Assembly (NCBI GenBank): GCA_041576975.1
Contig: JBFGJY010000002.1
Coordinates: 58,668-122,667 of the forward strand
DNA length: 64,000 bases
Source: JBFGJY01 sp041576975
Lineage (GTDB): Bacteria; Pseudomonadota; Gammaproteobacteria; UBA4575
Direction of reading: 5' to 3'
Positions 26,243-34,958 of the stretch are shown piece by piece. A program made the translations under genes and the position numbers. A model generated the notes under the pieces. It saw nothing but the letters and a program-made list of their open reading frames with translations. It made no database searches and was not told the origin of the DNA. The first letter of the stretch is position 1, and each line of letters starts with the position of its first letter.

Positions 26243-27088
26243 CTATTTTATAAATTGTGGTGTTGCAAAACTGGCCAGATGCATAGCATGGTTGTAATAA
26301 CGTGTAGCAAACGTTAGTGGTTTAGCATCCTTTGCACGTGTAAATGATATTTGATTATCTTTACTAGCTATTGTTGCTGACCACCAACCCGTCGGATAAC
26401 TTGGTTGCGGGAAAAAGATGAGCTTAGCGCTTATAAACCCAGCCTCTCGCATACTTGCCTGCATAGGTTTTATGATACGGTCAAAGTGAACTAATGGAGA
26501 TTCACTTTGCTGAACAAGTAAGCCATTCGACTTTAGTGCACGTAAACAGTTTTGATAAAAAGGTGTCGAAAATAAACCTTTGGCTGGACCAATTGGGTCT
26601 GTGCTATCTACAATAATGACGTCAATTGAATCATTTTCAGCTTTGCACATCCACTCTATTGCATCTTCAAAAACCAATTCGACGCGCGGGTCATCATTGG
26701 CCTCACATAAAACTGGAAAATATTTCTCTGCAAGCTTAGTTACACGCTCATCAATTTCTACCTGAGTAATTTTTTGCAAACATGTATGCTTCGCAACTTC
26801 ACGGAGTGTGCCGCAGTCGCCGCCTCCTACAATGATTACATTGGAGGGGTTAGCATGGCTGAATAAGGCGGGGTGTGCCATCATTTCATGGTATATAAAG
26901 TTATCACGTTCCGTTAACATCACAAATCCATCAATTACCATTAAGTTACCAAAGCCTTTAGTTGAGTAGATCTCTATTTTCTGAAAAAAGGTTTGTTCTT
27001 CGTGAAGTTTTTCGTAAATTTCCATTGAGAATGCAGTTCCACATTCTGTACATTCTTCAGTAAACCATTTTTTATTTGTATTCAGCAT
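26243..27088 (-). CDS. speE: Spermidine synthase (polyamine aminopropyltransferase) SpeE
   Basis: SpeE transfers the aminopropyl group of decarboxylated SAM to putrescine to make spermidine. The 281-aa protein has the substrate-pocket motif GFGNLMVIDGFVMLTERDNFIYHEMMAHP and the nucleotide-binding VIIVGGGDCGTLREV near residue 84. It also has the catalytic-site segment IIVDSTDPIGPAKGLFS. It is divergent from speA, with an 80-nt gap, so the two polyamine genes share a promoter region. No SAM decarboxylase or agmatinase gene is in this window. Confidence 0.96.
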   Translation of the reverse strand: MLNTNKKWFTEECTECGTAFSMEIYEKLHEEQTFFQKIEIYSTKGFGNLMVIDGFVMLTERDNFIYHEMMAHPALFSHANPSNVIIVGGGDCGTLREVAKHTCLQKITQVEIDERVTKLAEKYFPVLCEANDDPRVELVFEDAIEWMCKAENDSIDVIIVDSTDPIGPAKGLFSTPFYQNCLRALKSNGLLVQQSESPLVHFDRIIKPMQASMREAGFISAKLIFFPQPSYPTGWWSATIASKDNQISFTRAKDAKPLTFATRYYNHAMHLASFATPQFIK

Positions 27089-27167
27089 TTCAATTCCTGT
27101 TAAATTGTCGATTCCATTGTGCGCCTGATAATTATTGTAAGTAAAAAAAGATTAAGAGAATAAGATT

Positions 27168-29081
27168 ATGAGTGCTCATAAGTCATGGAATATTGAATCA
27201 GCCAAATTGCATTATCGTATCGCCAATTGGGGTATGGGTCTTTTTGATATCAATACTATGGGGCATATCACCGTAAAGGCAGGATTTGCCCAATTAGATT
27301 TATATGAGTTGTGGAAGCAGCTAAGGGGGCAAGGTATTGGATTGCCAGTATTAGTACGCTTTCCACATATTCTGCAACAGCTACTAAGTAATTTATACAA
27401 CGCGTTTGAACAAGCAATTTTATCTTATAAATACGCAGGGGACTATATTGCTGCCTATCCTATAAAAGTTAATCAGCAAGCCTCTGTAATTCGACATTTT
27501 CATAATCAAACTCAATGGCCCATTGCATTTGAGGTTGGTAGTAAGGCCGAACTTATAGGCTGTCTCGGAATAGTACAAAAACAAAATCAAATCATAATTT
27601 GTAATGGTTATAAAGATGAAGCATATATTCGCTTGGCTTTTATTGGTGGTTTGTTGGGCCATGAAGTAGTTATTGTTTTAGAGAGCTTAGTTGAATTTCA
27701 ACATGTCTTAAAGCTATCTGCTGAGCTCAATATTAACCCAACTCTTGGAATGCGTGTTCGCTTATCATCTATTGCGGATGGTAACTGGCAAAATACAGGT
27801 GGGAAGCGTTCAAAATTTGGATTGACCTCAGCTGAAGTATTACGACTACTCAAAGAGTTAAAAGACAATAATGCGATTGAATGGATGCGCATGCTACATT
27901 TTCATATGGGCTCACAAATCCCTTCCTTGCAACATATTCGTGCCGGAGTTCAGGAAGGCATGCGATATTTCACAGAACTTACTAAGCTTGGGATTAAATT
28001 TTCTAAACTAAATATTGGTGGGGGTTTGGCAGTTGATTACGAAGGCAGCTACTCAAATTCATATTTCTCAATGAACTATTCAATTAATGATTACGCGAAT
28101 ACAATTATTAACGTTGTAAATTCTATATGCCAAGAAAAAGGAATCCAGGCACCAACTATTTTGAGTGAAAATGGGCGTGCAATGACTGCTTATCATGCGG
28201 TTTTATTAACTAATGTAATTGATGCTGAATACCAACAAGAAAATGCATTTATTAATGATACATGCACATCTCAAAATCGGAATTTTACTAATCCAAACTT
28301 AAAGTTGCTTGTTGATTTAAAGGCCCATATTGCGTTAGATACTCAGGATATAGAAAGTTATCTGGGCTGTTCGAAAAGTTATGACAAGTTGATAAAAATT
28401 ATGCAAGAGATAGAAGAAAATTTTTCTAGTGGTACCATTTCACTGGCTGATAAAGCGCATGCAGAAAAACTAACCAATATGATTTATAGGCAGCTGTTAA
28501 AATTTCACGACTATCTACCAGAGGAGTACCAACGCGAGCTTGAGGAGAAGTTTATAGATAAATATTTCTGTAATTTTTCATTATTTCAATCGACTCCAGA
28601 TGTTTGGGGGTTGAATCAAATTTTTCCAATTTTACCGTTGCATCGTTTAAAAGAAGACCCGCAGCGAAAGGTGCGGCTACATGACCTAACCTGCGACTCG
28701 GATGGGCGGATAGATACCTATGTAGAAAATGGCTCTATTAAATCTTATCTGTCTTTACATGAATTTCGCCCCGATCAAGATTATATTTTAGGCCTGTTTC
28801 TAGTAGGGGCTTATCAAGAGATACTTGGTGATTTACATAACCTCTTTGGGGATACTCATGCGGTTAATATAGAGCTGAATTCCGATGGAGGCTATAAAAT
28901 ACGTGAGGAAGAGCCTGGCGATACCATCGAGGAAATACTATCTTATGTACACATTGATACCACTAACATGCGTCATATCTGGTTGGAAAGGCTTACTCAA
29001 ATGAAAGCATCTGCTAGAACTAAAAAGTTTGTGTTACAAGAACTGGAAGCTTCCTTGCAAGCAAACAGCTATTTAAACTAA
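27168..29081 (+). CDS. speA: Biosynthetic arginine decarboxylase SpeA
   Basis: SpeA converts arginine to agmatine, the entry to putrescine by the agmatine route. The 637-aa length fits the family. The PLP-binding lysine is in AAYPIKVNQQASVIRHF (near residue 103), with the barrel motifs LHFHMGSQIP and LNIGGGLAVDYEG. The acidic-residue active-site region LHDLTCDSDGRID lies near the C-terminus, together with FLVGAYQEILGDLHNLFGD. A conserved SENGRA motif is also present. It is divergent from speE. Confidence 0.97.
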   Translation: MSAHKSWNIESAKLHYRIANWGMGLFDINTMGHITVKAGFAQLDLYELWKQLRGQGIGLPVLVRFPHILQQLLSNLYNAFEQAILSYKYAGDYIAAYPIKVNQQASVIRHFHNQTQWPIAFEVGSKAELIGCLGIVQKQNQIIICNGYKDEAYIRLAFIGGLLGHEVVIVLESLVEFQHVLKLSAELNINPTLGMRVRLSSIADGNWQNTGGKRSKFGLTSAEVLRLLKELKDNNAIEWMRMLHFHMGSQIPSLQHIRAGVQEGMRYFTELTKLGIKFSKLNIGGGLAVDYEGSYSNSYFSMNYSINDYANTIINVVNSICQEKGIQAPTILSENGRAMTAYHAVLLTNVIDAEYQQENAFINDTCTSQNRNFTNPNLKLLVDLKAHIALDTQDIESYLGCSKSYDKLIKIMQEIEENFSSGTISLADKAHAEKLTNMIYRQLLKFHDYLPEEYQRELEEKFIDKYFCNFSLFQSTPDVWGLNQIFPILPLHRLKEDPQRKVRLHDLTCDSDGRIDTYVENGSIKSYLSLHEFRPDQDYILGLFLVGAYQEILGDLHNLFGDTHAVNIELNSDGGYKIREEEPGDTIEEILSYVHIDTTNMRHIWLERLTQMKASARTKKFVLQELEASLQANSYLN

Positions 29082-29113
29082 TTTACACTTCAAGAATCCC
29101 AGAATCGATAAAA

Positions 29114-29971
29114 ATGCTAGCCCAAATTGTTTTAATACTTGCACTATTATTAATTTTAGTTGGCATGATCATGGTGTTGTTAGATGCCTTTTCGGAGAGT
29201 TTTATTTGGGGTTTATTGGTTTTATTGCTGGTGCCGATTTTTGGCCCAATATATTCTTTTGTTAAGTGGCATAAAGACCAAGCGCGCAATGGTTTTGCGA
29301 TGAGTTTAGTAGGTGTCGTGTTGGTAGTTGCTGGTATCTATGGTGGTGGTGTACATAGTATACCTGGCTTAGGTAATCAAGAAATTGTAAAAAACCTGCC
29401 TAGCGCATTGCCACCCGCTGAACCGTTATCCAATGAAGAAGCTGCTGCAAAGATTGAAATAGAAGATGATGGTGAGTATGACCCTATTCTAAGTACTAAC
29501 AAAGATAGATATTCGACTAAAGAAATTGAACCCTTAGCTCCAAAAGAAGATAAAACTGTAAAACACGCTGTTCGCACGAAGGTCCGCAAAATTCCATTGA
29601 GTATTGAAGATGTAGATTTATCTATTGGTTCTAATGTTGAAGTTGTATTTGTAGATGGTGCAACAAAACGTGGGCGGTTAATTGCTAGCGCAGAGGATTC
29701 GATTTCGTTAGAGGAACAAAAAAGTGGAGGTATGGTTTCATTCGAACATAAATTTGAAAAAATAAAATCAATTGTATTACTAATCGACCCCAGTGCAGCC
29801 CCACCGCCACCAGTAGTTAAAAAACAAGATCCGGTGTCAAAGCCAGGCGCAAGTGTTGAAACTACTGTATCCAAAGAACTGGTTACACCCGAGCACGAGA
29901 CTAGCCTTACTCCTCCGACACTTGAACAACAAGCACCGAATAAGCCTCGTTCTGAAACAAATTCTTATTAG
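29114..29971 (+). CDS. Membrane protein with possible Sm-like barrel domain, unknown function
   Basis: The 285-aa protein has three N-terminal membrane helices (about residues 3-24, 29-51 and 62-78), a polar linker, a compact beta-rich segment at about residues 162-220 and a Pro/Ala-rich tail. The beta segment (IGSNVEVVFVDGATKRGRL, then a strand with SISLEE, then GMVSFEHKFEKIKSIVLL) has the alternating pattern of a small SH3- or Sm-like barrel. That reading is my inference. No family is recognised with confidence. It follows speA by 32 nt and may be co-transcribed with it. Confidence 0.8.
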   Translation: MLAQIVLILALLLILVGMIMVLLDAFSESFIWGLLVLLLVPIFGPIYSFVKWHKDQARNGFAMSLVGVVLVVAGIYGGGVHSIPGLGNQEIVKNLPSALPPAEPLSNEEAAAKIEIEDDGEYDPILSTNKDRYSTKEIEPLAPKEDKTVKHAVRTKVRKIPLSIEDVDLSIGSNVEVVFVDGATKRGRLIASAEDSISLEEQKSGGMVSFEHKFEKIKSIVLLIDPSAAPPPPVVKKQDPVSKPGASVETTVSKELVTPEHETSLTPPTLEQQAPNKPRSETNSY

Positions 29972-30027
29972 TTAACATTGACTACATCCTAAGCTTCTAT
30001 AGGTAATTTATAGAACAGGTGTTAGCA

Positions 30028-30273
30028 ATGAAATGTTTTGTCTATAGAAGTTCAAAAAAAGTAGATACCTATATCTACTTAGATCAAAAGGATAACTTTG
30101 GGAAAATTCCAAATCAACTATTAAAGCTTTTTGGTAAACCAAAGTTTGCATTAGAGTTTGATCTGACAGAAAATCGTAAACTTGCAATTGGGGATGCCAA
30201 ACAAGTAATGGCCAAACTAAAAGAACAAGGCTATTTTTTACAAATGCCGCCAGAAAATAATTTGCCAGCCTAA
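30028..30273 (+). CDS. YcgL domain protein
   Basis: This 81-aa protein belongs to the YcgL family, found almost only in gammaproteobacteria: MKCFVYRSSKKVDTYIYL at the start, then PNQLLKLFGKPKFALEFDL and a short C-terminal helix region. Its function is not established. ATG 30028 is chosen because family members begin at MKC; an in-frame GTG nine bases earlier is less likely. Its presence is useful evidence for the taxonomic placement of the window. Confidence 0.9.
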   Translation: MKCFVYRSSKKVDTYIYLDQKDNFGKIPNQLLKLFGKPKFALEFDLTENRKLAIGDAKQVMAKLKEQGYFLQMPPENNLPA

Positions 30274-30300
30274 GACTATTTTATTATTAATCATGGAACC

Positions 30301-30699
30301 ATGACGCAACGCTTCATATTTCATATTATTCTTTGTATTTTCTTTGCCGCAATAGGTTGGTGGCTATTTTTACAATTAGGAAATAATGGAAATAAATTAA
30401 TTACCTCTTTATCTGTAGCTAGTTACTGGTTTGTATTTTTAATTTTTGTATTTTTTAGCTGGATTTTCTACTGGTTTTTACATAAACGTTCAACTAAAGC
30501 ATGGACTGTTGCGCAATTCATTGCATTGTCAATTGCGATTGTCGCTACAGTCTCAATATTATTTATCTCTCATGAACATGAAAATCGACGTAAGGCAGAA
30601 GAGGAAGCTTTAATACAAAAACAGGAATCGAGTGGCTTGAAATCTGAAGATGATGATGAGGATTCATCAATATTAGAAGAAGATTTAGAGCCTCTGTAA
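30301..30699 (+). CDS. Small membrane protein of unknown function
   Basis: This 132-aa protein has three predicted membrane helices (about residues 5-25, 38-60 and 70-90) and a long acidic C-terminal tail (EDDDEDSSILEEDLEPL). I recognise no family. It starts 27 nt after the YcgL gene on the same strand and converges on a coiled-coil protein gene 14 nt beyond its end. No signal peptide cleavage site is evident. Confidence 0.7.
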   Translation: MTQRFIFHIILCIFFAAIGWWLFLQLGNNGNKLITSLSVASYWFVFLIFVFFSWIFYWFLHKRSTKAWTVAQFIALSIAIVATVSILFISHEHENRRKAEEEALIQKQESSGLKSEDDDEDSSILEEDLEPL

Positions 30700-30713
30700 T
30701 TAAATAGCAAACT

Positions 30714-31910
30714 CTAGAGTTTGAACATCGACTTACTAGCTCGTCGTAACTCAATTAGAATATCTTTTTGTAGTTGATCAAGTTCAGCAATTTTAGATTC
30801 AGCTGCACCACTTAACCAAGCTGTTGCAGTGTTTTTCTTCTTGGTAAAGTAATTTAAGATAAATTGTTCTGACATTAATACAAATTTAATAGCTTTTTCT
30901 GGATCGACTTGTATAAATGGATTTTGTGCAATTTGTAAAGCAGAAGCTTCTTGTGCTGCGCAGAACTTATTTAATAAATAGTATAGAGATATTCGAGCAT
31001 GTCGTAATGAGTTGATAACGCGTTGTTTTGATTCCTCATTTAAACTTGCTTCAACGATGGCATCAAGCCATAAGATTAGATCGTTCTCTGAAATAACTAC
31101 TTCACTAGCTTTGATTTCATTGACTAAATCATAAATTCGTTGTTGCACTTCTTTAGTTTCATCTTTAGTTTGCTTGCGCTTCATGGTGCGTTTCCACAAC
31201 GTTTGCGCTTCTTGCAGATCTGCTCGCAAAATATCAAGCTCTTGCTGTTTTTGTTGAATAGTTTCTTCACGTGTTTCAATAAGCTTGCGCTTTTGGTGAA
31301 TGGCACGTGCTAATACTTTCAGGCGTAAAATATAATATTCAGATAAAATTTTACCTATAGAAGCCGTTTGTTTGCGCAGTAGCCCTATAGAGGTTTTAAA
31401 TCGTTTAGTATCGTCGTCATTTATAGGCTTGACATTTTCAAGATTCGCCAGGCTTTCATGTAGATGAATTGTTTCACTTCTCACATCTATTAATAAATTA
31501 TTAATTGCATTGATGTGTTTAACAAACGTTGTATTTCCTACTTTTCTTGTTCCGCGCTGTGCGGATTGCAACATGTCTACTAGTAAAAGGATTTTGTTTT
31601 TAAAGACCCGTAAATTAGCTGATCCTGTGGTTGTTTTGGCTTTATCCAATGCAACAACAAGCTGATCGCCATAGGTATCTTGATCCCGCATGCGGCGTTT
31701 TAGATGAAAAGAGTTTGCCGCCATAATTAGATCATCGACTGCACTGCGTGAAGCCATCGGTATTTTTTCACTGATATCAGCAGGAATATTGTTAGGCAGT
31801 TGTTCAATAGGCAGTTCAGAGATGCGAGCAGGCGGAAGCGTCTGCAACAGTTTTAGAAACTGCTGCAACGATAATGGTGCTTGAATTTCCGTATTGGTTT
31901 GTGCATTCAT
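30714..31910 (-). CDS. Coiled-coil protein of unknown function, 398 aa
   Basis: This is a soluble, mostly helical protein with a long coiled coil at about residues 190-265 (AIHQKRKLIETREETIQQ and following heptads). The N-terminal region contains repeated Leu/Pro segments (LSLQQFLKLLQTLPPARIS), and the C-terminal part is helical and basic, ending ELRRASKSMFKL. No catalytic motif, signal peptide or membrane helix is visible. I recognise no family. It lies downstream of nadA in the same direction but 152 nt away, so linkage to nadA is uncertain. Confidence 0.8.
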   Translation of the reverse strand: MNAQTNTEIQAPLSLQQFLKLLQTLPPARISELPIEQLPNNIPADISEKIPMASRSAVDDLIMAANSFHLKRRMRDQDTYGDQLVVALDKAKTTTGSANLRVFKNKILLLVDMLQSAQRGTRKVGNTTFVKHINAINNLLIDVRSETIHLHESLANLENVKPINDDDTKRFKTSIGLLRKQTASIGKILSEYYILRLKVLARAIHQKRKLIETREETIQQKQQELDILRADLQEAQTLWKRTMKRKQTKDETKEVQQRIYDLVNEIKASEVVISENDLILWLDAIVEASLNEESKQRVINSLRHARISLYYLLNKFCAAQEASALQIAQNPFIQVDPEKAIKFVLMSEQFILNYFTKKKNTATAWLSGAAESKIAELDQLQKDILIELRRASKSMFKL

Positions 31911-32062
31911 AATTTTTTATTCGGGCAGGTAAATATCAGCCCTGCCAGCCTTAGTCTCTGATCTTGCGTGAATTTAAGGTGAAAGTTTAGGGCGGAGTGC
32001 ACAAATGGCACGAGAGGGCGACGAAACCAATGGTTCTCTCGTTTAAAGGGTATGTAATGGGT

Positions 32063-33112
32063 TTAATGGGCGACGAAATCTAGCATTCGGCTGGTCGATC
32101 GATAGGCCTTTTGGCGAATATCTTCATCAACAAAAATTTCGTTTTCACCTGACGCGAGTACCGCTTCTAGGTTGTGTAAGCCATTCATCGCCATCCATGG
32201 GCAGTGTGCACAACTTTTACAAGTTGCGCCTTCCCCTGCTGTGGGAGCTTCGATAAAAATCTTATTTGGGGCCTCTTGTTTCATTTTGTAGAAAATACGG
32301 TTATCCGTCGCAACAATAAATTTTTTATGAGGCAGTTCTTTTGCCGCTTTAATAAGTGTAGTCGTGGAGCCTACTACATCTGCAACGTCGATAACGGCAG
32401 CGGGGGATTCAGGATGTACTAGAATACCGGCCTCAGGGTGTTGTTCCATTAATTCTCCTAGTGCACGCGCCTTAAATTCCTCATGTACAATACATGCGCC
32501 TTGCCATATAACCATATCCGCACCAGTTACTCTTTCAATATAATGACCCAGGTGTTTATCTGGAGCCCAAAGAATTTTCTTATCTTGATCCATCAGATGC
32601 GAAACAACTTTAACAGCAATGCTAGATGTCACCACCCAATCAGCGCGGGCTTTAACTTCGGCGCTGGTATTGGCATAAACCACTACTTCATGATCTGGGT
32701 ATCGATCGCAAAACTCACTAAATTCTTTTGCTGGACAGCCTAAATCAAGTGAACAAGTAGCTTCTAAAGTGGGCATGAGTACGCGTTTTTCTGGGTTTAA
32801 TATCTTTGCGGTTTCACCCATGAAACGAACTCCCGCGACGATAAGTGTAGTTGCAGGATGTCGATTGCCAAAACGTGCCATTTCTAATGAGTCGGATACA
32901 TAGCCCCCTGTGTCTTCGGCGATCATTTGCAAATCTTCATTAGTGTAGTAATGAGCAACTAACACAGCATTTTCTTGCTTAAGTAATCGCTTTATGTTTG
33001 CAATTTTTTCTTCTCTTTGGTGCGATGTGTAAACAGGTAAATTTGATTGAATAACCGCAGTTTCAGGAATGCCTTTTAACGGCACCGCAAATTCGATTGA
33101 TGTGTCTGACAT
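32063..33112 (-). CDS. nadA: Quinolinate synthase NadA
   Basis: NadA condenses iminoaspartate with dihydroxyacetone phosphate to quinolinate in NAD synthesis, using an oxygen-sensitive [4Fe-4S] cluster. The 349-aa protein has the family motif [19 protein letters not shown], then [12 protein letters not shown]. Candidate cluster cysteines lie in [22 protein letters not shown] and [13 protein letters not shown], the last giving the conserved C-terminal cluster ligands. Start and length match the longer proteobacterial type. It has no operon partner upstream. Confidence 0.97.
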   Translation of the reverse strand: MSDTSIEFAVPLKGIPETAVIQSNLPVYTSHQREEKIANIKRLLKQENAVLVAHYYTNEDLQMIAEDTGGYVSDSLEMARFGNRHPATTLIVAGVRFMGETAKILNPEKRVLMPTLEATCSLDLGCPAKEFSEFCDRYPDHEVVVYANTSAEVKARADWVVTSSIAVKVVSHLMDQDKKILWAPDKHLGHYIERVTGADMVIWQGACIVHEEFKARALGELMEQHPEAGILVHPESPAAVIDVADVVGSTTTLIKAAKELPHKKFIVATDNRIFYKMKQEAPNKIFIEAPTAGEGATCKSCAHCPWMAMNGLHNLEAVLASGENEIFVDEDIRQKAYRSTSRMLDFVAH

Positions 33113-33303
33113 ACTAAAAGTCGCAGTAATACCTATGTTTTTTTATATATAAGGGCAGACAAGGTTTAAATCAACCCCCCAAACACGAGACTCAGTGTAA
33201 TTTACTAGATATAGAATGAGTACTATAAATAAAAGTAATAGTAGAATTTGTTTTTATATGGACTAAGTTTGCTATGCATTGTTCACTTGCTTTAAATTAA
33301 TAA

Positions 33304-33487
33304 AATGGATTAGATTGCTCCAGACAGTGCGCAAACTTTACCAGGTTTGATTAATCAGCGCGCTTCATGTTTATCTCTATCGGAAGCTTACGGCTATTAT
33401 GATGATGAGAACCAAGTCTGCAGCAGAATAAGCTGGCAGCAATTTACATTTGAAGCGGCAAGGATTCAAGCAGTATTAAAAAAATGA
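33304..33487 (+). pseudogene. Remnant of an AMP-forming acyl-CoA synthetase gene (N-terminal piece)
   Basis: One frame reads MD, then TAG, then IAPDSAQTLPGLINQRAS... and ISWQQFTFEAARIQAVLKK before a stop at 33485-33487. The pattern TLPGL..R followed about 35 residues later by a W.QF..E.ARIQAAL-type helix is how long-chain fatty-acyl-CoA synthetases begin. Nothing of the remaining 500 or so residues (AMP-binding P-loop, adenylation core) follows. There is an early stop codon and no downstream continuation, so it is a degraded fragment. The rest of the 528-nt gap between nadA and the next gene is AT-rich and shows no gene. Confidence 0.6.
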
Positions 33488-33640
33488 GCAAATTTTAAAT
33501 AGATGATTGAAAAAGAGTTGCTTGCACTGACATTAAAAATTAAATGAGCTAAACATTTAAAAATAATTTGTAAAAAAATATAGACACTATGTATCAATCT
33601 TTGCCAGTAGAAAAAAACCTAAATATCGTGACTAATAACT

Positions 33641-34130
33641 ATGTCAATAAAATTTAAACAATATTTATTACCAACTCTACTCTTGATACTTGTTGCTTGT
33701 GGTACAACTCATAGTCCTACCTATGGGCCTATCAACGAAGACGTTTTTCAGGATGTGTTTTTAACGAGTATTGGAGATCAGCAACAGCAAATTTTGTTTT
33801 ACAGTCGCGCAATCTGGTATCCAAATAAAAACGGATTTAAATTTTTACCAGCAGGGAAAAAAATCACATAAAGGAATAATTGTGTGTACTGATCAAGGCG
33901 TTTATTTCACTGAATGGAATACTAGTGGCAGTTATAGTACCGAATTTTTAGCAAAATATGATCAAATTGAAATGTTGCGACATGCAGCGAATAATCTTTT
34001 TGGGCGTGTGGTCATAAAAAAAGACCATTTTAATAGTTTTGAAATTCTAGGTATTGATGGAGCAGATTTACCAAATAAAGAACAAACGGAAATTGCTTAT
34101 AAAATCATTCAACAACAAGCTGAAAGTTAA
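33641..34130 (+). pseudogene. Lipoprotein gene of unknown function, frameshifted at an A7 run
   Basis: The first frame starts at ATG 33641 with a lipoprotein signal (LLPTLLLILVACG) and runs to a stop just after GKKIT. The second frame carries the rest (SHKGIIVCTDQGVYFTEW to IIQQQAES). They join seamlessly at the seven-A tract 33857-33863: removing one A gives a continuous 162-residue lipoprotein. The C-terminal half has the look of a small beta-rich (PH-like) domain. Either the assembly has one extra A, the gene is freshly broken, or slippage occurs in vivo. I recognise no family with confidence. Confidence 0.65.
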
Positions 34131-34161
34131 TAACAGACGTAGCTCTTCGGTATTTACAGGA

Positions 34162-34704
34162 TTAATGTTTGGCCTGCATTAAAATTGTATCAATGTGATT
34201 TGTGCGCAAGCGATTGCGTAATTGCTCTAAAGTTTGCCGGTCATTTGAAGGCCCAATACGCACTCGATGCCATTTTGAGTTATTTACCACTACCGATTGA
34301 ATGTGGGCTTCTACCCCTAGCAATGCTAAGCGCGCTTTTAGGCTGTCGGCTTCATTAAATTTTTGGAACGAACCAGCCTGTAACAAATACCCTCCTGTAT
34401 GGGTTGTGCCTTCGATGCTGGTAGATTTCTGCTGTGGGGCACGCGTCTCATTATGTGGAATTACAATTTCTAGCTCTGGCAGTAGAGTGTAAAAGTCAAA
34501 TTTACGTTTTGTAGATTGTTCAGTTGTTTGTGCATTTTGCTGGTGTTGAGTTGTTGTGTTTGTTTGAGTTTCATCCGCATAACGTCCATTAATACGTGTC
34601 AACATCGCAATACCAAGACCTATGAGAATACCTAAAGTCAGCCAGATCCAAGCTGGTAAGATATTTAAAGATTGCGCCGAAGGGCGCCTTTTTCTACGAG
34701 CCAT
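34162..34704 (-). CDS. SPOR domain membrane protein, FtsN-like
   Basis: The 180-aa protein has a basic cytoplasmic N-terminus (MARRKRRPSAQS), one membrane helix (about residues 15-36), a long Gln/Thr-rich periplasmic linker and a C-terminal SPOR domain (GGYLLQAGSFQKFNEADSLK to IDTILMQAKH) that binds denuded peptidoglycan at the septum. This is the layout of FtsN-type proteins. It lies downstream of argS and priA on the same strand, the usual gammaproteobacterial order. A structured repeat lies in the gap to argS. Confidence 0.9.
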   Translation of the reverse strand: MARRKRRPSAQSLNILPAWIWLTLGILIGLGIAMLTRINGRYADETQTNTTTQHQQNAQTTEQSTKRKFDFYTLLPELEIVIPHNETRAPQQKSTSIEGTTHTGGYLLQAGSFQKFNEADSLKARLALLGVEAHIQSVVVNNSKWHRVRIGPSNDRQTLEQLRNRLRTNHIDTILMQAKH

Positions 34705-34722
34705 ATTATTTAACCCTCAAAG

Positions 34723-34849
34723 TGCATCAGAGTCCGAATGTTTGGGTGAGAGATCGCTTTGCATAGCGCCTGCTCAGACTGAATGGTATAGTCGCCACTA
34801 TGGCTTGAAGGAAGAGCAAGCCATGCAAAGAGAGATTCAGTCAAAACCG
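34723..34849. repeat. Dispersed structured repeat, copy 1
   Basis: About 127 nt between the SPOR gene and argS, matching a second copy near 40.5 kb over its whole length with scattered differences. It folds as an outer stem (CTTTGCAT 34757-34764 with ATGCAAAG 34823-34830) enclosing two hairpins: ATAGT/ACTAT (34788-34801) and GGCTTG/CAAGCC (34802-34822). Being self-complementary, either strand could fold. It contains an accidental open frame that I do not regard as a gene. Confidence 0.75.
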
Positions 34850-34958
34850 GGCAGCCCAGGTCAAATATAAAATGTATTTCTTGAAGTTTTGCATATTATT
34901 TATTTAATCAATCGTTAACGTCCATTTATGGACGGTCTGGTGCACTATAAGGGTTTAC

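Noticed and set aside
34622..34870. Plus-strand 82-codon open frame in the SPOR-argS gap (and a similar one near 40.5 kb).
   Set aside because: Both run through the structured repeat; shared residues (YGLKEEQA) follow from the conserved hairpin sequence and neither has a ribosome binding site.
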